DNA of 38,899 bases from Glycomyces sp. YM15 (GTDB lineage Bacteria > Actinomycetota > Actinomycetes > Mycobacteriales > Micromonosporaceae). Below, in pieces: positions 1 to 8,171 of the stretch. The position numbers were made by a program, and so were the translations under genes. The stretch is from positions 1-38,899 of the forward strand of contig NZ_JAERMK010000031.1 of the NCBI RefSeq assembly GCF_016918015.1, in the 5' to 3' direction. Within the stretch, counting starts at the first letter, position 1. The number at the start of each line of letters is the position of its first letter. Under the pieces are notes generated by a model. The model was not told where the DNA came from. It made no database searches and worked only from the letters and a program-made list of their open reading frames with translations.

Positions 1-79
1 GCAGGAAAGCATGCCGCTCCGCGGTCAGCTTCCTCGGGCCCTGAGCTTTGGTCCGGTTCTGACGGATCTGGAAGTCCAT
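1..79 (-). CDS. IS30-family transposase, N-terminal fragment cut by window edge
   Basis: Only the first 26 codons are present, beginning MDFQIRQNRTKAQGPRK and continuing LTAERHAFL at the edge. The pattern of a short basic leader, then GPRKLT.ER and an aromatic/leucine helix start, is what I recall from the N-terminal helix-turn-helix of actinobacterial IS30 transposases (DDE integrase fold). The ATG at 79 sits inside the terminal repeat-proximal leader, as usual for IS30. It would cut and join the inverted repeats. The catalytic domain is not visible, so intactness is unknown. Confidence 0.55.
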   Translation of the reverse strand, partial: MDFQIRQNRTKAQGPRKLTAERHAFL

Positions 80-99
80 CGCAATCCCTTGTAGATCAA

Positions 100-124
100 G
101 GTGTTGCAACGACTCCTAGAACCC
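100..124. repeat. Putative terminal inverted repeat of the IS30 element
   Basis: Twenty-five bases directly upstream of the transposase start, containing GTCGTTGCAACACC on the minus strand. Assigned by resemblance to remembered IS30 ends. The partner repeat is off the window, so the exact tip is an estimate. Confidence 0.45.
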
Positions 125-280
125 AAGCCGCGGTTCACGCGGCCGCCCGGCCCTTCGACCTGCCGTCCACAGTGGCGTTCCATGGCAGTCCGGGCACATA
201 TGGCGGCGTCGGACCCCTACGCGATGGAGTCCGCACCGCGCTCGCGACCCTGTGGCCGACAACCGCTCGGCGGGGTCTCC

Positions 281-308
281 TTGCCCCGCCGCCGCGGCCT
301 TGTATACT
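281..308 (+). promoter_or_regulatory. Candidate housekeeping promoter of tRNA-Gly
   Basis: TTGCCC at 281-286 and TATACT at 303-308 are separated by 16 bases and end 26 bases before the tRNA. Both hexamers fit the actinobacterial sigma-70-type consensus. Assigned by pattern and position only. Confidence 0.45.
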
Positions 309-334
309 TCGATCGGCTCTGTTCACCAGAGTTC

Positions 335-408
335 GCGGGTGTAGTTCATTGGTAGAATGCGACCTTCCCAAGGTTGAGAGGCGAGTTCGATTCTCGTCAC
401 CCGCTCCA
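335..408 (+). tRNA. tRNA-Gly, anticodon CCC
   Basis: A full cloverleaf can be drawn. The acceptor stem is GCGGGTG with CACCCGC. The D arm is GTTC...GAAT with the ATTGGTA loop. The anticodon stem is CGACC/GGTTG with loop TTCCCAA, giving anticodon CCC for GGG codons. The T arm is GCGAG-TTCGATT-CTCGT. The CCA end is encoded (406-408). A candidate promoter lies at 281-308 and a strong terminator follows at 417-446, so it looks like a single-gene transcription unit. An IS30 end sits about 210 bases upstream. Confidence 0.95.
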
Positions 409-416
409 GAGGTTTC

Positions 417-446
417 ACGGCCGCCCCGGTCCACCGGGGCGGCCGT
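417..446 (+). terminator. Rho-independent-type terminator of tRNA-Gly
   Basis: A perfect 14-bp stem (ACGGCCGCCCCGGT with its complement) around a CC loop, eight bases after the tRNA CCA, followed by a short TTTCG. Position and stem strength support termination. Confidence 0.8.
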
Positions 447-594
447 TTCGCGTTTCCCGCCCTTTTCCACGCCTAGCCCATTGACCTGCGTCTATGCCGA
501 GGGCCACGAAAGGCGAGAGCGGTAACAGAGACCCTCTTCACATTCGGAATGCTCACGGGTAGTATGACCGCATCGATAATTTCCGATACTTGCA

Positions 595-607
595 CCGAAA
601 GTTTCGG
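595..607. promoter_or_regulatory. Palindromic operator before the first sugar ABC operon
   Basis: CCGAAAGTTTCGG is a perfect 13-base palindrome 33 bases before the binding-protein start. LacI-family regulators of xylan/xylobiose genes in actinomycetes (BxlR type) are remembered to bind CGAA-N-TTCG elements, which this contains. No LacI-type gene lies in the window, so the regulator would act in trans. That it is an operator is an inference from symmetry and position. Confidence 0.5.
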
Positions 608-640
608 AGCACCCTTCATCCCTCGAGAGGACGAGCAACG

Positions 641-1921
641 ATGCGAAATCCCCTACTCCGGCCCCGAGCGCTGGTGGCCGCCGGAACGGCGGCCGTGCTC
701 GCGCTGGGCGCCGCCGCGTGCGGCGACAGCGGCGAGAGCGACGCCGACGTCACCTTCTGGCACATCCAGAACGAAGACCCGATGAAGTCCACCTGGCAGG
801 CCCTGGCCGACGAATGGGCCGAGGAATCGGGCCAGACCGTCGAAGTCTCGGCCATCGCCGTCGAGGACTTCAAGACCCGCCTCTCCACCCAGACCCAGGC
901 CGGGGACCTCCCCGACCTCTACAACACCTGGGGCGGCGGCGTGCTCGCCGAGCAGGTCGAGGCCGGGCTCGTGCGCGACATCTCCGGGCTCCCCTGCCTG
1001 GACAAGGTCAACCCGGTCGCCCTGGAGTCCTACACGATCGACGGCAAGCTCTACGCGATCCCGTTCGACCAGGGCGTCGTCGGATTCTGGTACAACAAGG
1101 ACCTCTTCGCCGAGGCCGGCATCACCGACACCCCGACCACCTGGGCCGAGTTCACCGAAGACGTCCAGACCCTCAAGGACGCCGGCATCACCCCGATCGC
1201 GCTCGGCGGCGGCGACAAGTGGCCCATCCACTACTACTGGACCTACCTGGCGATGCGCCTCGTCGGCCTCGACGGCCTCGCGGCCGCGGCCGAATCGGGC
1301 GACTTCTCGGGACCCGGGTTCGTCCAGGCCGGCCAGCTCCTCGCCGACCTGGCCGCCATGGAGCCCTTCCAGCAGGGCTTCGAATCCGCCACGTACGGCG
1401 AAGCCGACGGTGAAGCCGCCGTCATGGGCGAAGGTCTCGCGGCCATGGAGCTCATGGGCCAGTGGGGACCGCAGGTCCAGCGCGACGCCTCCGGCACCGA
1501 GGGCCTCGGCGAGAGCCTCGCCTTCTTCCCCTTCCCCGCCGTCGAAGGCGGGCCGGGCACGGCCACCGAGTTCCTCGGCGGCGGCGGCGGTTTCGCGGCC
1601 GGTGCCGACGCGCCCGACGAGATCGAGGACTTCATGTGCCACCTCCTCGAGGAGGAGAACCAGGCACGCGTCGTCAAGGACGGCAACATGTCCACTGTGG
1701 CCGCCAACCCGTCGGCGGTGCTGCCCGAGCCGAACCACGAGCAGCAGGCCATCATCGACGCCCTGGCCACCGCCACCGACACCCAGCTGTACCTCGACCA
1801 GGCGTACCCGCCGTCGATCGGCTCCACGATCAACGACGCCTCGCAGGGCCTCGTTCTCGGCGAACTGACGCCGGAGGACTTCGTCGCCATGGTCAACGAC
1901 GCCTGGGCGGCCGAGCAGTGA
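641..1921 (+). CDS. Carbohydrate ABC transporter substrate-binding lipoprotein
   Basis: A 426-residue extracytoplasmic binding protein (family 1) that would capture a sugar and hand it to the two permeases downstream. It opens with a lipoprotein signal: basic MRNPLLRPR, a hydrophobic stretch, and a lipobox ending in Cys27 (LGAAAC). The mature part begins with the typical VTFWHIQNEDP strand and has the PFDQGVVGFWYNKDLF and PTTWAEF motifs of sugar-binding proteins. ATG 641 is chosen over the in-frame codon at 590 because it has AGAGGACGAG upstream and a proper signal peptide. Its stop overlaps the next gene's GTG. The CCGAAAGTTTCGG palindrome upstream hints at control by a xylobiose-type LacI regulator. 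The actual sugar is unknown. Confidence 0.9.
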   Translation: MRNPLLRPRALVAAGTAAVLALGAAACGDSGESDADVTFWHIQNEDPMKSTWQALADEWAEESGQTVEVSAIAVEDFKTRLSTQTQAGDLPDLYNTWGGGVLAEQVEAGLVRDISGLPCLDKVNPVALESYTIDGKLYAIPFDQGVVGFWYNKDLFAEAGITDTPTTWAEFTEDVQTLKDAGITPIALGGGDKWPIHYYWTYLAMRLVGLDGLAAAAESGDFSGPGFVQAGQLLADLAAMEPFQQGFESATYGEADGEAAVMGEGLAAMELMGQWGPQVQRDASGTEGLGESLAFFPFPAVEGGPGTATEFLGGGGGFAAGADAPDEIEDFMCHLLEEENQARVVKDGNMSTVAANPSAVLPEPNHEQQAIIDALATATDTQLYLDQAYPPSIGSTINDASQGLVLGELTPEDFVAMVNDAWAAEQ

Positions 1922-2904
1922 CGGTGACCCGCCAGAGGGATCAGCTCCCCGGCGCCGCCGGCCGTGCCGACCGCGGGGTCCGCCCCCGCGACCCGCGCGG
2001 CCGGCGGCCGGGGGCGGGGACGATGGCCGCGTTCATCTCCCCTGCCCTGATCCTGTTCATCCTCTTCGTGCTCGTCCCGGTCCTGTTCGCCGCCTACACC
2101 GCGTTCTTCCGCTGGAACGGGCTCGGCGGCTTCCCGACCGACTTCGTGGGCCTGGAGAACTTCCAGACCATGCTGCAAGACAAGGTGTTCCTCGCCGACC
2201 TGTGGCGGATCCTGCTCATCACGATCCTGTCCATCGCGGTCCAGCTGCCGATGGCCTTCGGGCTGGCGATGCTGCTGCACCAGAACTTCCCCGGCCGCAC
2301 CGCGTTCCGGCTCCTGTTCTTCGTGCCGTACATCCTGACCGAGGCCGTCACCGCCGTCCTCTTCAGACTGATCTTCTCGCCTCGGCGCGGCTTCGCCGAC
2401 GCCGTCCTGTCCGGTTTCGGCATCGACGGCATCGGCTGGCTCTCCGACAGGAACCTCGTCATCTTCGTGATCTTCGGGATCCTCACCTGGAAGTTCTTCG
2501 GCTTCCACATGATCCTGTACCTGGCCGGACGCCAGAGCATCCCCGAGGAGCTGTACGAGGCCGCCAAGGTCGACGGCGCCACCGGCAAGCAGCTGTTCCG
2601 GCACATCACACTGCCGCTCATGGGCCCCACGCTCCGCATCACCGTGTTCCTCTCCGTGATCGGCACCGTGCAGCTCTTCGACCTCGTGTACGTGCTCACC
2701 AAGGGCGGGCCGTTCCACGCGTCCGAGACCCTCGCGATCACCATGTACGAGCAGGGCTTCGTGCGCAACCAGATCGGCTACGCCTCGGCCCTGTCGATCG
2801 CCATGTTCCTCCTCAGCCTCGTGTTCGCCCTGATCTACCAGCGGTACGTCCTCGGCCGCGACCTCCAGGGCGCCCTCACCTCTTCCGACGGAGGCCGCTC
2901 ATGA
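1918..2904 (+). CDS. Sugar ABC transporter permease (MalF/UgpA type)
   Basis: A 328-residue inner-membrane subunit with about six membrane segments. The first is ISPALILFILFVLVPVLFA at roughly residues 39-57. The cytoplasmic EAA loop that docks the ATPase is visible as EELYEAAKVDGA followed by ITLPLM. GTG 1918 overlaps the binding-protein stop (GTGA), giving a long basic, proline-rich N-terminal tail; the internal ATG at 2023 would start just before the first helix. It pairs with the next permease in the importer complex. No ATPase gene is nearby, so a shared ATPase such as an MsiK homologue is the likely partner. Confidence 0.9.
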   Translation: MTVTRQRDQLPGAAGRADRGVRPRDPRGRRPGAGTMAAFISPALILFILFVLVPVLFAAYTAFFRWNGLGGFPTDFVGLENFQTMLQDKVFLADLWRILLITILSIAVQLPMAFGLAMLLHQNFPGRTAFRLLFFVPYILTEAVTAVLFRLIFSPRRGFADAVLSGFGIDGIGWLSDRNLVIFVIFGILTWKFFGFHMILYLAGRQSIPEELYEAAKVDGATGKQLFRHITLPLMGPTLRITVFLSVIGTVQLFDLVYVLTKGGPFHASETLAITMYEQGFVRNQIGYASALSIAMFLLSLVFALIYQRYVLGRDLQGALTSSDGGRS

Positions 2905-3743
2905 GCGTCAACACCGCGCGCGCGAAGCTGCTGCGCAACACCGGTTTCTACATCGCGGCGTTCCTCGGCACCGTGTTCGTCGCGACGCCGATCCTGTTCG
3001 CCCTCCTGGGCGGGTTCAAGGACAACCAGCAGCTGCGCGAGAACGCCCTCGGACTGCCGAACCCCTGGCACGTGGGCAACTACCTGGACGTCCTCGCCGA
3101 CGGCACGTTCTGGCGGCAGCTGTTCAACTCGGTCTTCATCGCGCTCGTGACCACCTTCATCGTGGTGGCCGCGGCCGCCGCCGTCGCGTACGTGTTCGCG
3201 CGCTTCCAGTTCCGGGGCCGCGAAGGGCTGTTCACGCTGTTCGCGGCGGGCATGATGTTCCCGTTCACGGTCGCGGTGCTGCCGCTGTTCATCATCCTGC
3301 GCACCTTCGAGATGCTCAACAGCCCGCTCGGTGTGATCCTGCCGCAGGCCGCGTTCGGCCTGCCGCTCACGATCATCATCCTGCGCAGTTTCTTCCGCCA
3401 GATCCCCGGCGAGGTCGAGGAGGCCGCGACCATCGACGGCGCCGGGCCCTGGCGGTTCTTCCTCCAGATCCTCCTGCCGATGTCCCGGCCGGTGATCGCC
3501 ACGGTGTCGGTGCTCGCGCTGGTGGGGTCGTGGAACTCGTACCTGCTGCCGCTCGTCGTGCTCAGCAAGCCGACCTGGCAGACGCTGCCGCTCGGCGTGA
3601 CCCAGTTCCAGGGCGAGTACGCGACCGAGACGGCGAAGGTGCTGGCGTTCGTCATGCTCGCGATGCTCCCGGCGCTGATCTTCTACGCGTTCGCCGAACG
3701 CCAGCTCATCAGCGGTCTGACTTCGGGCGGCACGAAAGGGTGA
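2901..3743 (+). CDS. Sugar ABC transporter permease (MalG/UgpE type)
   Basis: A 280-residue second channel subunit. Its ATG overlaps the previous stop (ATGA) and has GGAGG eight bases upstream. Hydrophobic helices begin at about residue 14, and the EAA loop reads PGEVEEAATIDGAGPW followed by LLPMSRP. The C-terminus GLTSGGTKG is typical of MalG-type permeases. It closes the three-gene importer operon, and a strong hairpin follows at 3759-3796. Substrate specificity lies in the binding protein, not here. Confidence 0.9.
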   Translation: MSVNTARAKLLRNTGFYIAAFLGTVFVATPILFALLGGFKDNQQLRENALGLPNPWHVGNYLDVLADGTFWRQLFNSVFIALVTTFIVVAAAAAVAYVFARFQFRGREGLFTLFAAGMMFPFTVAVLPLFIILRTFEMLNSPLGVILPQAAFGLPLTIIILRSFFRQIPGEVEEAATIDGAGPWRFFLQILLPMSRPVIATVSVLALVGSWNSYLLPLVVLSKPTWQTLPLGVTQFQGEYATETAKVLAFVMLAMLPALIFYAFAERQLISGLTSGGTKG

Positions 3744-3758
3744 CGTCGTCCGAATCGA

Positions 3759-3796
3759 GACGGGCCCACGGGTTATGGGACGCCCGCGGGCCCGTC
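3759..3796 (+). terminator. Terminator after the first sugar importer operon
   Basis: GACGGGCCC at 3759-3767 pairs with GGGCCCGTC at 3788-3796, and an inner CGGG/CCCG extends the stem across one A/C mismatch. GGATTGTT follows. It lies 15 bases after the permease stop and before the beta-propeller gene, suggesting that gene is not simply the operon's fourth member. Confidence 0.6.
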
Positions 3797-3844
3797 GGAT
3801 TGTTCGGCGGGAACCATTCTCCGAGACGCGGCGTCCGAAGAGAC

Positions 3845-5728
3845 ATGAAGACCAGACTCCTCCTCGCATGCGCATCGGCGGCGACAGTCGCCGCCGCGAG
3901 TGCGTGCACCTCTCAATCTCCTGAACCCCAGGTCGTACCGATCCAGTGGGTTCCCGTATCCGCGCAGCTCGCCTCGTTCGGCACCTGCGAGGACGCGCTC
4001 GAAGGCATCCAGGACGCGGCGATCACCGCATTCGAGAACTACCAGTTCGCCGAGCTGTACCGCGACGGCGACGAGGCCTTCGCCGTCGAGGACGAGGTGG
4101 CGGCCGCCACCGACGGCTCGACGCAGGCCGCCGGCGACGACGCCTTCTCCGGAACCAACAACGCCGTTGCGGGCGTTGACGAACCGGACATCGTGAAGAC
4201 CGACGGCACGTTCATCTACAGCGTCGTCGACTACGACGCCGTACGCGTGGTCGACACCCGCTCGGGCAAGGTCGTGGCGGAACGCGCGATCGAGGACGAG
4301 GCCTGGGACCACAAGCTCTTCCTCGGCGACGACGAACTGCTCCTGATGTACGGCTTGAGCATCGAGCACGGCGACGAGTGGGTGAGCGAGTTCCGCCTCG
4401 AACGCCTCGATCCCGCCTCGCTGGACGTGCTCGACACCTTCACCATGGAAGGCTCCATGGTGGACGCCCGCCTGGTGGACGGCGAAGTGCGCCTCGCGAT
4501 CGGCTCCGAACCGCGGATCCAGCCCGTGTGGGAGACGCTGTGGAGCGGTGAAGCCTCTGACGCGGACATCGCGGAAGCCGTGCGCGACACCGAACTCGAC
4601 GACTGGCTGCCGTCCTACCACGTCAACGGCGAAGCGCACGACGTCGCTTGCGGGGAGATCGCGCACCCCGAGCGGTTCACCGGCTCCTCGGTGAGCGTGC
4701 TCGCCCTGCCCGCCGACGGCGACTGGACCGAGGCGGCGCCGCAGACCGTGATGGTCGACGGCAGCACGGTGCACGGCACCACCGACAGCCTCTACCTCGC
4801 GCACTACGACTACGCGTGGGACGAGGACGAGGCGAAGGCCGAGAGCGAGATCTACCGGTTCGTGTTCGAGGACGGCAAGGCTCGCCTGGTGGGCGAGGCG
4901 GCCGTGCCCGGCAGCCTCCTGAACCAGTACTCGCTGAGCGAGTACGACGGGCACCTGCGGGTGGCCACCACCGAAGAGGCGACGGGCGGGGGCTGCGGGC
5001 CCTGGAACGCCTGCGCCTGGGAGAGCGAACCCGCCCTGGAGAACGAGCCGTCGAAGTCGACGGTGACCGTCTTCGCGGTCGGCGAGGACGCCCTCGAAGC
5101 GACCGGCTCGGTGACCGATCTCGGTGTGGACGAACGGATCTACGCCGTCCGCTTCATCGGCGACACCGGCTACGTGGTGACCTTCCGCCAGACCGACCCG
5201 CTGTACACGATCGACCTCTCCGACCCGGCGAACCCGGTCGTCACGGGCGAACTCAAGATCACCGGCTACTCCGGGTACCTGCACCCGGTCGGCCCGGACC
5301 GGCTCCTCGGGGTCGGCCAGGAGGCCGACGAGCAAGGCCGGACGCTGGGCATGCAGGCGAGCCTGTTCGACACGAGCGCCGACGAGGCCGCCGTCCTCGA
5401 CCAGTACTTCCGCGCCGATGCCGAATCCCTGGTGCAGTGGGACCCGCACGCGTTCCTGTACTGGGCGGACGCCTCGGTGGCGGTGCTGCCGGTGGCGAAC
5501 TGGGGCAGCTACGACGGCGAATTCGGCGCAGTGGTGCTCGGCATCGGCGACACCGCGCTGACCGAGGCCGCGTGGATCGAGCACGGCGAAGCCGACGCCG
5601 ACCCCTACAGCACGCAGATCATGCGCAGCATCGTGATCGGCGATCAGCTCTGGACCCTGTCGAACGCCGGCCTCCAGTCCAACCACTTCGGCGGCTCCTA
5701 CGAACCCACCGCCTGGATCGCCTGGTAA
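3845..5728 (+). CDS. Secreted beta-propeller domain lipoprotein (Beta_propel family)
   Basis: A 627-residue exported protein. Its N-terminus is MKTRLLLACASAATVAAASAC, with Cys21 as the likely lipidated residue. The segment AVAGVDEPDIVKTDG, then repeated blades such as IYSVVDYDAVRVVDTRSG and LYTIDLSDPANPVVTGELK, fit the family remembered as Beta_propel (PF09826), usually found in exported actinobacterial and archaeal proteins of unknown role. ATG 3845 is chosen because it begins the signal peptide; the reading frame runs further upstream without one. It stands between a sugar importer and an orphan binding protein but is separated from both by terminators. A surface binding or scaffold role is likely; no enzyme motif is visible. 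Confidence 0.85.
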   Translation: MKTRLLLACASAATVAAASACTSQSPEPQVVPIQWVPVSAQLASFGTCEDALEGIQDAAITAFENYQFAELYRDGDEAFAVEDEVAAATDGSTQAAGDDAFSGTNNAVAGVDEPDIVKTDGTFIYSVVDYDAVRVVDTRSGKVVAERAIEDEAWDHKLFLGDDELLLMYGLSIEHGDEWVSEFRLERLDPASLDVLDTFTMEGSMVDARLVDGEVRLAIGSEPRIQPVWETLWSGEASDADIAEAVRDTELDDWLPSYHVNGEAHDVACGEIAHPERFTGSSVSVLALPADGDWTEAAPQTVMVDGSTVHGTTDSLYLAHYDYAWDEDEAKAESEIYRFVFEDGKARLVGEAAVPGSLLNQYSLSEYDGHLRVATTEEATGGGCGPWNACAWESEPALENEPSKSTVTVFAVGEDALEATGSVTDLGVDERIYAVRFIGDTGYVVTFRQTDPLYTIDLSDPANPVVTGELKITGYSGYLHPVGPDRLLGVGQEADEQGRTLGMQASLFDTSADEAAVLDQYFRADAESLVQWDPHAFLYWADASVAVLPVANWGSYDGEFGAVVLGIGDTALTEAAWIEHGEADADPYSTQIMRSIVIGDQLWTLSNAGLQSNHFGGSYEPTAWIAW

Positions 5729-5761
5729 CCCGACCGTCCTCCGGAGCCGGGAGGAGAGAAC

Positions 5762-5800
5762 AGGGCCCGCGCCGCTCATTCGGGTAGCGGCGCGGGCCCT
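5762..5800. terminator. Bidirectional terminator between convergent genes
   Basis: AGGGCCCGCGCCGCT (5762-5776) is the exact inverse of 5786-5800 around a nine-base loop. It lies between the stops of the beta-propeller gene (plus) and the family-5 binding protein (minus), so it can serve both. Confidence 0.85.
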
Positions 5801-5818
5801 CTCCTCGCGGCCGGATCG

Positions 5819-7534
5819 CTACTCGGCCCTTCGGATCTCGGTGAGCATGCGGACCCCGCCGAGGCCCCAGATCTCGTTCCAGAAACTGGGGTAGATGCCC
5901 GGCTCGCCGCCGTTGCCGTTCGGCCAGCCGGTCCAGACCGCGTTGCAGGCCTGGGACCAGGCGCCGTTGTACCAGATCGGGATGGCCGGGAGGTCGCGCA
6001 TCGCGATGCGCTGGAGCTCGGCGATGACCTCGGGGTACTGCGGGTCGTCGGTGGCGAGGGTCGCGAGGTGCTGGGTGAGCTCCCAGGCGGTCTCGTCCTC
6101 CCAGCGGGAGAAGTTCGCGCGGCGCTGGGTGTCGCGCACCGGCAGCTCGAACAGGTACTGGAAGTGGCTCCAGGGGGAGTTCGTGAGCCAGCTCTGGTTG
6201 TTGACCAGCAGGTCGAAGTCGCCCGAGCCGCGGGCGGCGTCGACCTCGGCGGCGTCGATGAACACGGGCGTGACCTTGATGCCGACGTCGCTGAGGTCGC
6301 TGGCGATCGAGTCCGCGGCGGCCTCCCAGTCGGTCCAGCCCGCGGGGACGACGAGCTGGAGCTCGAACTCGTCGCCTTCGAGGGTCTCGACGAAGCCGTC
6401 GCCGTCCTCGTCCTGGTATCCGGCGGCGGCCAGCATCTCGACGGCGCTGGAGGGCTCGAAGACGAAACCGTGCTCGTCGACCGCGGCCGGGTCGTAGTAG
6501 CGCTCCCAGATCGGGAGGAGTCCGGTCGGGTGCGCCTCGCTCACCATGCCGCCGTAGACGGCGTCGACGATCTCGCCGGGGCTGATCGCATAGGCCATGG
6601 CCTGACGGAACGCCGGATCGTCGAGGGGTTTGCGGGTGGTGTTCGGGATGAGCATGGCCGTGTTCACCGGGGCCATGAACGGCGGCTTGTCGAAGTAGGT
6701 GGTGAGTTCCGGGTCGCCCGTGAGGAAGTCGGCGATGCCGGGCATGAAGTTGTTGGCCAGGTCGAGGCGGCCCTCGATGAGCATGTTGAGGATGTCGGCG
6801 TTGCCGAGCGTCACGAGGTCCACAATGTACTGAGGTTGCACGTCGAGACCGAGCGCCTCGGTGGCCCACCAGTCGTCCCGCTTGACCCAGGCGATGCGGG
6901 TCTCGTCGAAGCTGTGCACCTCGTAGGGGCCGGTGACCACCGGTTTCGCGTCGAGCGGGCCGTTCAGCAGCTCGTCCGCGGTGTACGCCTCGAAGACGTG
7001 CTTCGGCACGATCTCGTTGGTGTACAGGAAGTTGTCCCACTCCTGTTGGCGCGCTTCGCTGAAGCGGAACTTGACGGTGTGCTCGTCGATGACCTCCGCC
7101 GCGTCGAGCCAGTCCCAGACGCCTCCGTACGGCACGCCTTCGATCTTGCCGAGCTCGAAGGTGAACGCGACGTCGTCGGCCGTGAACGGCCTGCCGTCGC
7201 TCCACTTGACGCCGCTGCGCAGCCGCAGCTCGAACTCGAGTTCGGCGGTCCATCCGCCGGACTCGGCCAGCCAGGGGCTCAGCCGCTGCTCCACGGTGTC
7301 GAACACGAAGAGGTACTCGTAGCCGAGGCCGTTCAGGCCGGTGACCCCGCCGGCCGAGATCGGGTTGAAGTCGCCGGGCGGACCCCAGGCGGTGCCGGTC
7401 GAGTACAGGGTCTTGCCGCGGGGGAACTCCCCGTTCCCGTCGCTTTCCTCCGGGCTCTCGTCGTCGGTGCAGCCGGCGGCGGTGGCCAGGGCTGCCGTGG
7501 CGAAGAGCGCAGGGAGATGTCGCCTCTTTGTCAT
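5819..7534 (-). CDS. Family-5 (oligopeptide/nickel type) ABC binding lipoprotein, orphan
   Basis: A 571-residue solute-binding lipoprotein. The signal MTKRRHLPALFATAALATAAGC has its lipobox Cys at 22, followed by an acidic linker. The family-5 landmarks are visible: LRLRSGVKWSDGRPFTADDV near residues 106-125 and the later DEDGDGFVE segment. It would bind short peptides or a related solute outside the membrane. Family-5 binding proteins normally sit in an operon with two permeases and ATPases. None is adjacent, so it either serves a transporter elsewhere or has a sensing role. A long gene-free leader lies upstream. Confidence 0.88.
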   Translation of the reverse strand: MTKRRHLPALFATAALATAAGCTDDESPEESDGNGEFPRGKTLYSTGTAWGPPGDFNPISAGGVTGLNGLGYEYLFVFDTVEQRLSPWLAESGGWTAELEFELRLRSGVKWSDGRPFTADDVAFTFELGKIEGVPYGGVWDWLDAAEVIDEHTVKFRFSEARQQEWDNFLYTNEIVPKHVFEAYTADELLNGPLDAKPVVTGPYEVHSFDETRIAWVKRDDWWATEALGLDVQPQYIVDLVTLGNADILNMLIEGRLDLANNFMPGIADFLTGDPELTTYFDKPPFMAPVNTAMLIPNTTRKPLDDPAFRQAMAYAISPGEIVDAVYGGMVSEAHPTGLLPIWERYYDPAAVDEHGFVFEPSSAVEMLAAAGYQDEDGDGFVETLEGDEFELQLVVPAGWTDWEAAADSIASDLSDVGIKVTPVFIDAAEVDAARGSGDFDLLVNNQSWLTNSPWSHFQYLFELPVRDTQRRANFSRWEDETAWELTQHLATLATDDPQYPEVIAELQRIAMRDLPAIPIWYNGAWSQACNAVWTGWPNGNGGEPGIYPSFWNEIWGLGGVRMLTEIRRAE

Positions 7535-8117
7535 TTCAGTGTGCTGCTTTCTTCGAGGGATGACGCACCTCGTCTGTGCTCAGACAGATCGGCGACTGGA
7601 GCGGGGAGTCGAAGGCCGGGAGGGACGGCATTCGCGTCCGATCAGCGACGCCAAGGAGGCGCGGTCATTTCTAGGCCGGTCCGCGACTGTCGGGTTTCGA
7701 CCACGGATCGTGAGGAGCCTTCCCAGCGAGAACGCTCCGGGTGCCGGTGCGCGAGGACGCGAAAGCGTGCGGGGTCGCCGCGGCGGGAGCGCGGCCTTGC
7801 GCTTGATCTCAAGCTATCGCAGGTCGGCGGTCGATGCAGAACGCCGAAATCCGGAATGCCCGCCTATGGCGCCCATGCAAAAGCCAGAAAACGCGCACAG
7901 CGGTGGAATCGCTCCCCTGTAATCGTAAACTTCGATATCAAATTGAGACAGGCGAGATGCCTCGTTCAGGGTCGTTTCATCTGCATTGCCGGCATGTGCC
8001 CGAGTACGGGAATCGAGTGGAATCCCAACGAAAGGGGCCCGCACCGCCCGTTCGGGTGGGAGCGCGGGCCGGGCACTGTCGAGGGTGGGCGCATCGCGCG
8101 GGGGAGCGGACGAGGCG
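7535..8117. other. Gene-free leader upstream of the orphan binding protein
   Basis: No convincing coding region is seen. It would contain the promoter of the minus-strand binding protein. A 14-base inverted repeat GCTTGATCTCAAGC lies at 7801-7814 and could be a regulator site. Positions of about 7915-7985 are distinctly AT-richer than the surroundings (for example GTAATCGTAAACTTCGATAT), suggesting regulatory or foreign DNA. A weak hairpin built on GGCCCGC/GCGGGCC lies near 8037-8080. Confidence 0.4.
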
Positions 8118-8154
8118 AGGCGGGGGGGGGCCCCCCGGGGGGGCCCCCCCGCCT
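8118..8154 (-). terminator. Extreme G/C-run hairpin after the exporter operon
   Basis: The sequence runs AGGC, nine G, six C, seven G, seven C, GCCT. AGGC plus seven G pairs with seven C plus GCCT over 11 bp, and the loop can pair internally. It starts 18 bases past the permease stop, so it probably terminates the minus-strand operon. Homopolymer lengths here are prone to sequencing error. Confidence 0.55.
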
Positions 8155-8171
8155 CCGGTTTCCCAGCGGGT

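Larger units (their letters stand above)
1..124 (-). mobile_element. 5' end of an IS30-family insertion sequence
   Basis: The element enters from the left edge and ends near position 124. Seen directly: a transposase N-terminus starting at 79 on the minus strand, preceded by a terminal sequence at 100-124 that reads GGGTTCTAGGAGTCGTTGCA inward and continues ACACC. From memory this resembles the inverted-repeat ends of actinobacterial IS30 elements. The other end and the target duplication lie outside the window, so completeness and activity cannot be judged. Confidence 0.6.

Noticed and set aside
653..2718. Long open frames on the minus strand across the first sugar operon
   Set aside because: They are Gly/Glu/Arg-rich antisense shadows of well-supported plus-strand genes.
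7814..8044. 76-residue minus-strand frame in the long leader
   Set aside because: No ribosome-binding site, no family character and ordinary random composition.
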